A stretch of 64,000 nucleotides of DNA, taken from NCBI GenBank assembly GCA_039566865.1, contig CM076943.1, forward strand, positions 35,534,663-35,598,662. The letters are read 5' to 3'. Below are positions 11,424 through 20,652 of the stretch, one piece after another (within the stretch, counting starts at the first letter, position 1; every line of letters starts with the position of its first letter). Under the pieces are notes generated by a model that had not been told where the DNA came from, ran no database searches, and saw only the letters and a list, made by a program, of their open reading frames with translations. Position numbers and translations under genes: made by a program. The DNA comes from Aurelia coerulea (Eukaryota > Cnidaria > Scyphozoa > Semaeostomeae > Ulmaridae).

Positions 11424-11752
11424 ATCTGAAACATTTGGAAAATCGCAAAGGTAATCCCAATTTTCAAAAAGGGTGAAAGAAATAACCACAGGCCCATTTC
11501 TTTACTATCATGTTTTGAGAAACTATTAGAACGCCTTTTAGCAAAACGCATGATTTCATTATTAAAGAAAAACGAAATCCTCTATGAACTACAGTTTGGC
11601 TTTAGAGAGCATCATTCAACCGTTCATGCCCTTTTGGAACTCCTTGACAACATATATTAAAATCTGGATGATAACAACTCTTGCATCGGTGTCTTTCTGG
11701 ATCTCTCAAAAGCTTTCGATACCGTAGATCATGATATACTTCAGTATTGTTT
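11424..11752 (+). mobile_element. LINE RT fragment
   Basis: The forward frame reads GKIAKVIPIFKKGERNNHRP, then ISLLSCFEKLLERLL, LQFGFREHHSTVHALLELLD, a TAA stop, and IGVFLDLSKAFDTVDHDIL. These are the fingers and motif A of a LINE reverse transcriptase. Both ends are cut: the start abuts a hairpin and the end abuts a copied host-like exon at 11,754. No 3' tail is present, so it was trimmed by rearrangement rather than integrated in this form. Confidence 0.8.
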
Positions 11753-11753
11753 C

Positions 11754-11826
11754 TTTCACAGGAGTTAATAGTCTACTTTCTACTGATTTCGGTGTTTTAG
11801 TTGCGTTTATGGGTTTAATATGATGA
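11754..11826 (+). pseudogene. Stray copy of the secreted-protein exon start
   Basis: The sequence CTTTCACAG then GAGTTAATAGTCTACTTTCT ... GGGTTTAATATGATGA closely matches the reverse strand at about 56,948-56,875, including the polypyrimidine tract and AG acceptor in front of the 56,236-56,940 exon. The copy has an in-frame TAG and ends after about 65 exon bases. Because intron sequence is included, it arose from DNA, not from a spliced transcript. Confidence 0.7.
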
Positions 11827-12707
11827 GTCCGTTAGTTAAGGCTATTTTTCAGTTTTGCGGACATCATCAAAACTCAATATCTATCATGTCATTCACATTT
11901 ATGACGTCATTGTTCTAATGAAGAAGTGTGAAATATATATATATTTTGTCTAATTTGCTTCATCCTATTAATTTGATTCATTTTCAGTCCATATTAGCAA
12001 GAAAAAGGACGAAACTTGAGAATAACTGCAAATAAAATTAGCTCCTGAAACAAAAAGCTAATTTAGAGCTAATATTGCTAAAAGTAATATCTTTAAAAGT
12101 ATTTATTTTGAATTTATGTTGTGTTTCCAATTATTTGAAACACATTTGGAGAAAATCGGCTGAGCAGTTGATTAAATAGAATTTTTCTTGTTAAAATTTG
12201 TTTTTTGGTTGCCTATCAACGAATCACGTGACTAATTAATTGCCCGTTGTTATATTTGAAAATTCAGTTGTCTAAATAATAATAGGTATGAATCCCATTG
12301 TTATATATTGCCCCCATAACAAAACAACAAAAATTCACCCAGTACAGATAGGGTTAATTCTTTTAAATAAGGTTGCCTTTGATCAGAAGCTGGTCAATCA
12401 GCTTTGATCACTCAGCTTTTATGTGGGGAAGGATCAAATTCACCCCAGTTGATGGTATTGAATTTGGGAGTGTCTTGTTTTGGCAGGGCAGACCCTTAAT
12501 TCTATTATATGATGTTTGTTGCTACAGCATTAAACAAAAATTTTGCCAAGTTAATGTGGTGAATGATTTACATGTACTGACCGTGCTGACTGACAGGACT
12601 GATAGTTCAAACTGATCGGACCGGTAGTTCATTGACCTTGAGATACTTATATCTTAAAGTTGCAAAGTTCTCATGTTTTTGTATTCAATGTAAAATTTAC
12701 AAATATA
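11827..12707. other. Intergenic stretch, nothing recognised
   Basis: AT-rich sequence with a (TA)n run at about 11,934-11,946. A short forward frame at 12,373-12,615 shows no known motif. No RNA gene or repeat tail was recognised. Confidence 0.5.
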
Positions 12708-13303
12708 CCGGGTGCGCCAAAATAAACTATGCACGTTTGACAGGCCACAAGAAATAGTGGGCTGGACCGATTTTGAAGATTTATGACTTATTCTTTAGCA
12801 AAAAGCTTGAATTAGATTCTGGGATTTTTTTGCAAATTTTTCTGCTTTCAGGTTTAGAGCTAAACGCGAGTTTCTTAAAAGTTTCGTTTTCAAAAACACG
12901 GAAAACTATAAAAAGATGTCGATCAAATTTTCTAAAGAATCGACATAAATGGACAAAGAGAAAACTTGTTCGTGGCGATTTGGGATTTAGAAATCTATTA
13001 ATTAATCTATACAATTATATCCCAAATCCTAAAGCCCAAATCACCACGAACAAGTTTTCTCTTTGTCCATTCATGTCGATTCTTTGAAAAATTTGATCGA
13101 CGTTTTTTTATCGTTTTCAGTGTTTTTGAAAACGAAACTTTTAAGAGACTTTAAAAACTGAAATCAGAAAATTTGCAAAAAAATCCTAGAATCAAATTCA
13201 GGCTTTTTGCTAAAGATTAGGTCATGAATCTTCAAAATCGGTCCAGCAGTGTACAATTTATTGTGGCCTGCCAAACGTGCATAGTTTATTTTGGCGCACC
13301 CGG
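12708..13303. mobile_element. Palindromic TA-flanked MITE, 596 bp
   Basis: Both ends read CCGGGTGCGCCAAAATAAAC inward and are flanked by TA, the target duplication of Tc1/mariner-type transposons. The two halves are near-perfect inverted copies almost to the centre near 13,010; for example, GTTTTCTCTTTGTCCATT on the right mirrors the left. The single strand would fold into a hairpin of nearly 300 bp. Short frames inside are by-products of the palindrome. A transposase from an unlinked mariner-like element would be needed for mobility. Confidence 0.85.
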
Positions 13304-13529
13304 TATAGCACTTAATCCCCTACCTACGAGCTACTTTACAACATCACAAGGACTATACCACAGGGAGCAAAAAGATATCATGACTGCGCTATGGCATTTA
13401 CTTGGAGAAAATACAACTAAAATTACGACTAATTGCACAACTACAATAGGCCATACGTAAACGATTTTCACTAATAAACATTGAAGCCGGTTTCACATTG
13501 GATGTCAGGCGAGCACAGGCGATAATAAT
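13304..13529. other. Short intergenic stretch
   Basis: Nothing definite was recognised. The block GTTTCACATTGGATGTCAGG at about 13,492 resembles the end of small MITE-like repeats at 18,245 and 31,450. Confidence 0.4.
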
Positions 13530-13637
13530 GAGTGACAGAAACCCTAGCCGAGAGAACAACAATGACAACTGCCGCCGTCATAGCTCGCCACCTAGAATCC
13601 CCATTCCGCAAGAAAACGCACCCATTCTATCAGACGA
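13530..13637 (+). CDS. Possible first coding exon (weak)
   Basis: An ATG at 13,530 opens MSDRNPSRENNNDNCRRHSS, then PPRIPIPQENAPILSDE, ending at GAAG followed by GTTAGT, a plausible splice donor. The composition (Ser, Arg, Asn, Pro) is typical of a disordered N-terminus. No continuing exon was identified and no family is recognised. It could be chance sequence; the short length makes this weak. Confidence 0.25.
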
Positions 13638-14744
13638 AGGTTAGTTCTCATTTGGGAGCAGGATTTATTTTTTCATGAATAACTTCTTCTTTGTTTTCTT
13701 TTCAGTGTACACAGCTCAATTTGTTATTTGTTGGTAAGTTAGCATTGCCTTGAATTTGATTTATCCTGTTGCCAACGTTTTTGTGTTTTGTCATCTACTG
13801 GGTGACAAAACAAAAAAGGAAACGAGAAAGTCTGTTCGGGGCTGGTCTGGTGCGCGATTTGTCGTGGGCTGTCGGGGGTGGATGGTTCTTTTTGGTGCAC
13901 CCAGTTCAGCATATTTTTAACAAATATTTTCTACAGATTGTATTTTAATTTATTTTTTTATACCTTTTCGTTGTGTCCCCAATTAGCTTGTAAGCTAAAG
14001 ATTTTGACACATTAATAAAGATATTGATTGATTGATTGATTGATTGATTGTTACACGAAATAGTGTTATTGACCGATCAATGATTCAAACGTTTTTGCTA
14101 GTTAAATGCCCAGGCTACACTACATCGCTACTATTTTTTTGCCATTTTTATCTAAATTGCACACTGGTAAAAATAAAGATTTAGTGGATACAAGTTGTTC
14201 TTAAAGCCGTTAAAATTCATCGTTAATCAACTCCGCCCTTAGTATCTTGATTTGTTTTCTATTCATATGAAATATGTACAATAAATGTTACTTTCTACTG
14301 TACTTATCTAATTACTATACAACACAACAGCGACGATACCAAGGACTAAGGAGAGCGAAAGACAATGGCTACCCCATGGTCAATACACGAAGGCACGCAA
14401 CGTTAAAGTACATACATTTGATTTGATTTGATTTGATTTGATTTGATTTGATTTGATTTGATGAATATTCTCAGCTAAACTTACATGATAGTCTAATATA
14501 AAAAGATGATATAATATCTACGAAAGAACGCTTACAAGTATCAGCACATGAAAAACATCTATCTTACTAAAAGTGCTGAAAAGGACAAATGAAAATAACT
14601 CATAATGAGCTTTCGAGCCATTTGCCCTCAACGACATGGTTACTAAAATAAGAATATATAAACGCTGTAATACTAACTACACGAAAATTTTATTCATTTG
14701 TTATAATTGCTAATAACTAATTAGAAAGGCCAGTTGGGAAAACA
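13638..14744. repeat. LINE 3' ends with (GATT)n and (TTTGA)n tails
   Basis: The sequence CATTAATAAAGATATTGATT followed by a (GATT)n tail to about 14,050 looks like the 3' end of a forward retroelement. At 14,277-14,400 a block runs antisense to the LINE 3' end at about 19,811-19,905 (shared ATGGGGTAG, GGTATCG and TAATTAGATAAGTA). A (TTTGA)n run follows at 14,413-14,461. No coding sequence is associated with any of these. The remainder to 14,744 is unassigned. Confidence 0.55.
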
Positions 14745-15680
14745 GAGGAAGAGGAAATAAAAAAGAAAGTCCAAGAAAGAGGGTTGGGGTTCAATAGATT
14801 GTTAAATAGTCTGTAATCAATAAGATTGTAGCAAACAATTTTTATAATGCTTTCCGAAAATTTTCTTTGTGGGTAAATTTCGATAGTTTTGGGGTAAATT
14901 ATTCCAGATTTTTACGCCAACATTTGAAATAAAGTTTCGTTTATAGTTCGTTCTAGCTTTTGGGACATAGAACTTTTTAGAGGTGGCTTGTCGAGTTTGG
15001 ATGTGGTGTTTTTCACTAGTTAATTGGAAAAAATGGCTGAAAGAGTCAGTACTGTTTTTATTTGAAATATCATACATAAACTTTGCGCATTCTAGAGTGT
15101 ATGTGTCATTTAGGTTCAAAGAGTTTAGACGTTTGAAAAGGGGTTTACTTGGTTCATTTCGGGGTTTGAAGGACATTATTCTTATTGCTTTCTTTATATT
15201 TTTGCTTAAAGGTTCTAACATGTTTGAGTAGGCTCCCCCCCCCCCCCCAGTTAACGATTCCATAGTTGATATGTGGACATATGAAGGCATTGTATATGCT
15301 GAGTAGGATGCTTTTTGGAGCAAAATGTCTCATCTTTGCTATAATACCAATGCTTTTTGCAATTTTTGTGTTGACATGCTGTATGTGCTGCTTCCATGCA
15401 AGATTGCTATCTATTAAAACGCCTAAATATTTAACACAGTCAGATCTGTTTAAGATATCGCCATTTATGCTTAAATAAATATTTTTGGGTAATTTTTTCT
15501 GTCTTGGTTTAATTATCATATTGTTTGATTTATTGGTATTTAGGGTTAGTTTATTTGCTACTAACCAATCCGATATTTTTTTTAATTCTGAGTTGACACT
15601 TTCTTCCAAAACATTAATATTTTTATGGGAATATAAAAGACTGGTATCGTCTGCAAAGAGATTAAAATTCATTATTTTAG
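14745..15680 (-). mobile_element. Reverse LINE, RT palm to C-terminus
   Basis: From 15,672 the reverse frame reads NFNLFADDTSLLYSHKNIN, the RT active site (ADD), then CVKYLGVLIDSNLAWKQHI and FICPHINYGIVNWGG. A run of 14 C at 15,235-15,248 then shifts the frame, and coding continues from about 15,234 to 14,817 as the C-terminal region (IRIMSFKPRNEPSKPLFKRL; NVGVKIWNNLPQNYRNLPTK) with its own stop. Everything 5' of the active site is lost. Apart from the C-run the two frames join without a gap, so the element may be fairly young. Confidence 0.85.
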
Positions 15681-15735
15681 AGCTACACTACACTACATAC
15701 AACTACACTACAACTGATTAAAACTAGTTACACTA

Positions 15736-16331
15736 CAGGGTGTCCCAAAAAAATTGTGCCCAGTTTGCCTGAAGATTGCGACAAAATGACAAAAGATTCT
15801 CGCCAAACTTTTGCATGATGTTGCTCTTCGGATATTCAATTAAAGTTTGCTACCATCCCCATAAAAATCCATTGAAAATTGATGGAGCTATGACCTTCAG
15901 AAGAGCAAATTTGCCCGATGACTGAAACCAGCCGTCGGCCATTTTGTCTTACTGTTTTATTTTGATACGTATCTTCATGGATGAAATGAAACAGCAGCCT
16001 CCAATGTAGCATACCTCTCGTGAAAATTCCGATAATCCTCAGAGAGTTCCACTATTTCTGACCTCACAGAAAATATTTCTTACCTCACGTGAGGCTACTT
16101 ATCACTGTAAAATAGTAAGATAAAATGGCCGACCGCTGGTTTCAGTCATCAGGCCAATTTGGTCTTCTGAAGGCCATAGCTTCATCATTTTGCAATGGAT
16201 TTTTACGGAGATGGCAGTAAACTTTATTTTAACATCTGAAGAGCAACATCATATAAAATTTTGGGGAGAATCTTTTGCCGTTTTGTCGCAATCTTTAGGC
16301 AACGGCGCACAAATTATTTTGGGATACCCTG
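15736..16331. mobile_element. Palindromic TA-flanked MITE, 596 bp
   Basis: The left end CAGGGTGTCCCAAAAAAATT and right end AATTATTTTGGGATACCCTG are inverted copies flanked by TA on both sides. The inverted similarity runs inward through GATTGCGACAAAATG and CCATTTTGTCTTACTGTTTT to a centre near 16,040. Its length equals that of the 12,708 element although the sequences differ. The CAGGGTGTCCC end is typical of mariner-like elements. It carries no coding capacity. Confidence 0.85.
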
Positions 16332-16394
16332 TACTTACAAAATTTCTCTATTAATTACTCTACTTATAAAATGTTTCTACTATACTACCAAAAT

Positions 16395-16680
16395 GACACG
16401 TTTTGGTGTTCAAAGAGCTGATCTCCTCGCTGGAATCTACACTCTTGTACGTCTATTTGGAGATGCAAATCTTGCAAATGAAGCTCTGTTGCAATTCTTA
16501 CGGTACGGTGATAAGAATTTTCGAAATGAACTGAATAGAAGGGTCCTTGAGCTAACAATACTTTCTATACATAACGGGGAGTTAAAAGAATCCCTTTTTG
16601 AAAGACCACAGATCCCTCGATATCAAGACAGTAATGTTGGCAAATATGTCATTCAATAGTATTCAAATATATTCTAAGTT
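16395..16680 (+). mobile_element. LINE C-terminal tail fragment, family T
   Basis: The frame FGVQRADLLAGIYTLVRLFG then LANEALLQFLRYGDKNFRNE aligns with the ends of two longer copies at 17,497 and 30,616 (FDVQRRDLLAGI; ALTQLLLYGDQDLSDDLNK). This is the extreme C-terminus of a LINE ORF2 following a zinc-binding CPTNDG...CPSF block present in the longer copies. Only about 70 residues remain. Confidence 0.65.
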
Positions 16681-17039
16681 TTACCTGCCTGAAATCGGCC
16701 ATTCCATTTTGAAATTATAAGAGATTTTCTGGAGGAAGCCCCCCAAAGAAACTTCCAAAAACTTCATAAAATAAGGACCAAATTTCTCGTATGTCTATGC
16801 CTGATAGCAATAGCTTGTACATGCTTTGGTACGTTTTATCCCTTTGGGGGACGAAAATGTCATCCCTGGGGGCAGCACAACATCATTCCGGACGATTTCA
16901 TCTTCCCAAGAGGATAAATTTGTTCCAATTTTATCAATATTTATACAAGAAAAACCTTTCAGCGTATTAACATAATGTTTCAAAGAAAAAATTAAAAGAA
17001 AAATTTGTAAATGACTTAAATGTGCTGCTCTACCAAGGG
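16681..17039. other. Intergenic stretch, nothing recognised
   Basis: No coding or repeat signature was recognised between the LINE tail and the next RT fragment; a 62-residue reverse frame here has no features. Confidence 0.45.
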
Positions 17040-17346
17040 TTCTGTTTAGGTTCAGACTTGGTCAAGTTTCCTTTGCGGAAGAATGTCTTTCAGCTTTCTC
17101 ATAGAGTTCAAGACCTCTTTCGGCTTGTTTTTGACAGTTTTGTACTGGTCTTTTCAATTAAGGCTTTCGTCGATGTTGATTCCTAAATATTTTGTCTTGT
17201 CAACCCTTTTGATATCTTCATTATTGAGGACAAGATCTGGCAAATCATCACCTACCCTATTCAATTGTCGCCAATGGCTTATAACCATATATTCACTTTT
17301 GCTGGCATTCAAACTAAGTTTATTAATCCTCATCCAGCTCGATATA
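17040..17346 (-). mobile_element. Reverse LINE M1, third piece (RT thumb)
   Basis: The reverse frame reads SWMRINKLSLNASKSEYMVI, then VDKTKYLGINIDESLN, a stop, and MRKLKDILPQRKLDQV: the RT region just after the active site. It ends sharply at 17,346, where a TA-flanked MITE begins. The missing upstream half, ending YADDTCVNIASENLNELLTD, lies 13 kb away at 30,332-30,483 on the same strand, beyond the other end of the same MITE. The two pieces are therefore one LINE split by insertion; a one-base frame change sits near the junction. Confidence 0.8.
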
Positions 17347-17495
17347 CAGGGTGTTCCGGAAAAATTTTTCAGCGTTTGATTAAATGTTAGAAATAACGAT
17401 AAAATGAACAGGATCCTGGTTAGGCAACCCTGTTCCTAAGATTTTGAATTAATTTTAGACGCTAGAATCTTGCGAATCCGCTAAGAATTGAGGGA
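17347..17495. mobile_element. MITE E, left arm
   Basis: It starts CAGGGTGTTCCGGAAAAATT after TA and continues CAGCGTTTGATTAAATGTTA. This is the inverted counterpart of 30,180-30,329 (TAACATTTAATCAAACGCCG ... CACCCTG, TA). The arms are about 75-80% alike by eye. The element hosts the nested insertions between 17.5 and 30.1 kb. Confidence 0.75.
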
Positions 17496-18445
17496 TTAAG
17501 TTCCCGAAGATGGAGTAGATGCCTTACCTTGTTCTACGCGTTGTAAATAATCTTAGCCCTGAGTATAAAGTAGATCCAATTCCTCCTCTTCATCAGTCAC
17601 AGTACTGTCTTTGCGACCAGGATGCCATTGGGCGATTAAAGGCACGGACAGAAATATTTAAGTCTAGTTTTCATCCCAACTGCCCAGATCTAAATGAATA
17701 AGCTGAATAAGCTTGAGCCTGAATTGAGACTTGCACCCTCAGTTGCTGTTTTTAAGAAAAAGTTCTTATCAATAATCCGACCCCCTGCAAAATCTGTTTT
17801 TGGAATACACGATCCAATAGGATTATCCTATCTTGCTCAACTTAGGGTTGGTCGCAGTAAGTTAAATTTTCACAAGTTCAAGCATAATTTCAGGTATACC
17901 ATAAACCCAATGTGTCCAACAAACGATGGCATCGAGGATACGGAGTATTTTTTGTTGCTCTGCCCTTCTTTTGATGTTCAACGAAGAGATCTTCTCGCTG
18001 GAATTGTAGAATTATTGGAACCATATTTACAAATCGCTAGTCTTTCAAATGATGCTTTGACGCAGCTTTTACTATATGGTGATCAAGACCTTTCTGATGA
18101 CTTGAACAAAAATATACTCAAATTGACTTTACGTTTCATCCACGAAACTGGTCGGTTTGTTTGAGATCCTTGAAACTTCCGCCATGTTCTTAGCAACCAC
18201 CAAGTCCCTTTACGTGAATGTTATTTGTTTTCCTTGTAAATTCTGTTTCATATTAGATGTAAGGCATCTTATGTATCTCAATTCCAAACGAGCCGCGCTC
18301 GTGAACTTTTTAAATTCTTCCCAACCTTGACACGACATCTAATATCAGACAGAATCTAGTATATTATCCTTTATCCATTAGTTTTCTAATCGTTCGTAGT
18401 GTACAGTTAGTTGCATGTAGGTTATATGTCTTTATGTTTACCAGG
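17496..18445 (+). mobile_element. LINE tail, family T, copy 2
   Basis: The forward frame (17,519-17,701, one-base shift, then 17,694-18,164) encodes VNNLSPEYKVDPIPPLHQSQ, LEPELRLAPSVAVFKKKFLS, PPAKSVFGIHDPIGLSYLAQ, then HKFKHNF, CPTNDG and LLCPSFDVQRRDLLAGI. It parallels the copy at 30,616-31,779 over its whole length. The Cx..H/C pattern resembles the zinc-binding C-terminus of LINE ORF2. A small inverted-repeat insert (GTTTCATATTAGATGTAAGG ... GACATCTAATATCAGAC, about 18,245-18,348) is present in the 3' region and at the same place in the other copy. Confidence 0.7.
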
Positions 18446-19797
18446 TTTACGAATACTTGGATAGAAACAAGCTCCTTTTCTCGCACCTGTCTGGCTTCAG
18501 GTCTTTGCACTCTGTTGTTACTTGTTTATTAAATAGCACTGACGATTGGTATGTAAATATGGATAACGGGAAATACACTGCGATGTTATTTATCGACCTA
18601 AAAAAAAGCTTTTGATACCGTTGATCATCAAATTTTACTAGCGAAACTAAAAATAATATTGCATAGATGGTCATGAGCATTCTTGGTTTAAGTCCTATCT
18701 GCAACAAAACCGACGTCAATTCTGCAAGTTCAATGGCATATCCTCAAGTTTACAAAAGGTTGATTGCGGAGTGCCACAGGGTTCATGTCTTGGTCCACTC
18801 CTTTTTCTAACTTATATTAACGATCTCCCTATGTCTCTCTGTAAATGCAATGTGACTATGTATGCTGATGACACAAGTATTTCACATTCTGCGAAAAATA
18901 TCAACGAGTTGAATGACACACTGAATAGTGATCTCGATCGGCTAAAGGAATGGTTACAAGGGAACAAATAGTAAAGACACATGCGATGGTTGTAGGTTCT
19001 CGACCAAACCTAAAAAAGATTGCTGACAATAAAGTAGAGACCCCATCATTTGTTATTGATGGCGCTGAAATTGACATCGTTAAAAGTGTAAAATGTTTAG
19101 GAGTCCAACTTGATGATAGCCTCGTTTGGGATTTATGTAGCAAACTGTCTCATGCCCTAGGATTTTTGAAATATGCCAAAAAATTCGTACCCAAGGATAC
19201 CTTAATCAAAATGTATCATGGCATCGTAGAGCCACACTTCCGTTATTGCTGTTCTGTTTGGGGAGGCTGCAGTGAAACCAGATTGCAAACCATACAAAAA
19301 TTGCAAAAATCGAGCTGCAAGAATTGTCACCAAAGCAGCTATGATGTATCCGCCTCAAAGGAGCTAAATTGGCCAACGGTTACGGAAATGATAAAATGCG
19401 AGACAGCTACTAGTACATACAAAGCATTGTCAGGTCTTGCACCCGGCTATCTTTCAAACCTTTTTAAGAAAAACTCTGCGCGTGATATCAGTATGAATTT
19501 TGCGGAATGCCATTGCCGATGTCCGTGTTCCAAGGATGAAAACTTGCAATGGGCAGAAAGCGATATCTTTCCGGGGTGCAAAGACTTGGAATGAATTGCC
19601 TTTGGGTGTCAAACAAACGCCCTCTCTTAGCATTTTTAAAAGTAGGCTGAAAAGTAATATTATTTTTCATTTATTTTTTTATTTTAGATTGTAAATATAG
19701 GTAATTTGTTAGCAATTTTTAGTAAAGTTTGGCACGGCCCCCTGTAAAGCAATCCTCTCGATTGACGGGGCTACCGTGTAAAAATAATGAAAATGAA
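18446..19797 (+). mobile_element. Forward LINE, RT to 3' end, decayed
   Basis: Successive frames read LDRNKLLFSHLSGFRSLHS, GKYTAMLFIDLKK followed by a frameshift to FDTVDHQILLAKLK, VDCGVPQGSCLGPLLFLTYI and VTMYADDTSISHSAKNINEL. Near 18,970 the frame shifts to AMVVGSRPNLKKIADNK, VKCLGVQLDDSLVWDL and HFRYCCSVWGGCS. After 19,490 it becomes AISFRGAKTWNELPLGVKQT, ending about 19,694. The motif order is a standard LINE RT with its C-terminus. The 3' UTR has GGCACGGCCCCCTGTAAAGC and ends in a short A-rich tail near 19,797. It is 5' truncated and dead. Confidence 0.82.
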
Positions 19798-19930
19798 ATG
19801 AAGTGTTTTTGGCCATGGGGTAGTCATTGTTTTTCGCTCCCCCTGGTATCGTTCCCGTAGTGTTGTATAATAATTAGATAAGTATTGTAGATTGTAGAAT
19901 TCATTGTAAACTTTTTATATGAATGTTATA

Positions 19931-20507
19931 CCGGGTGTCCCAAAATGATGTATTATCGTTTGATTGCTTATATCTCCATAACCAATTCACCGATTTTCAA
20001 AAACTTTATTTTATCCAATTGCCCAAAGGCTAGATTGTATTTGAGGATGTTGGCTGTGATTTAGGCCGAATTCTTCATGTCGAAAAGAAGATCGATAAAG
20101 CTGCTCAAATTCAAGCTTTAGATAGCATGAAAAAGAAACGGCCTTCTTTGCCAGTCAACATTTTAGATGTGATGCAAAAGGCTGAACTTATATGTCGTTC
20201 ATATAATAGATGGCGTTCAGAGAATATGATTTCAGTTGATACTGAGTTCAGAGAATACGAATACGAGTTCAGCCTTTTGTAACACATCTAAAATGTTGAC
20301 TGGAGAAATAGGCCGTTTCTTTCTCATGCCATCCAAGGCTTGAATTTGAGCAAATCTATCGATCTTCTTTTTGACATGAAAACGGCGTGGTAAAACGGCA
20401 AACAACATCTTAGAATACAATTTAGCCTTTAATTTAGCCTAAAATCGGTGTATTGGTTATGGACATGTAAGCAATCAAACAGTAATACATCATTTTGGGA
20501 CACCCGG
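19931..20507. mobile_element. Palindromic TA-flanked MITE, 577 bp
   Basis: The ends CCGGGTGTCCCAAAATGATG and CATCATTTTGGGACACCCGG are exact inverted copies next to TA. The arms continue TATTATCGTTTGATTGCTTA against AAGCAATCAAACAGTAATAC, and internally CGGCCTTCTTTGCCAGTCAAC against its inverse. The centre is near 20,220. It sits immediately left of the remaining MITE E inner segment. Confidence 0.88.
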
Positions 20508-20509
20508 TA

Positions 20510-20574
20510 GAAAAAAGAATTGAAGGAGTACAAGCTTTCAAAGTTCAAGTTTGTGCGAAAGCTGAAACCAGACG
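20510..20574. mobile_element. MITE E, inner left segment
   Basis: The block CAAGCTTTCAAAGTTCAAGT followed by TTGTGCGAAAGCTGAAACCA is inverted relative to 30,122-30,172. It is the inner part of the same foldback element, separated from its right-hand partner by the P-like transposon, which inserted just after GACG here. Confidence 0.7.
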
Positions 20575-20582
20575 CCCCCAAC
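20575..20582 (+). repeat. 8-bp target-site duplication, left copy
   Basis: CCCCCAAC directly precedes the left end of the P-like transposon and is repeated at 29,775-29,782. An 8-bp duplication is characteristic of P and hAT elements. Confidence 0.9.
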
Positions 20583-20652
20583 CAGCGATAAATAGTAGGG
20601 ATGCGAAACGCAATGGTTTTGCGCGAGCGAGCATAAATGCAGCCTCGTTTTA

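Noticed and set aside
12773..13087. Forward and reverse frames of about 80-100 residues in the 12.7-kb MITE
   Set aside because: They mirror each other because the element is a palindrome; no start context or motif supports coding.
14817..15323. A separate gene from the frame at 14,817-15,323
   Set aside because: It is the C-terminus of the LINE at 15,154-15,672 read after the C-run frame change.
20510..20582. Inverted repeat pair 20,525/30,170 as ends of the P-like transposon
   Set aside because: These repeats lie outside the CCCCCAAC duplication and match the arms of the older foldback MITE; the true ends are the CAGSGATAAATAG repeats just inside.
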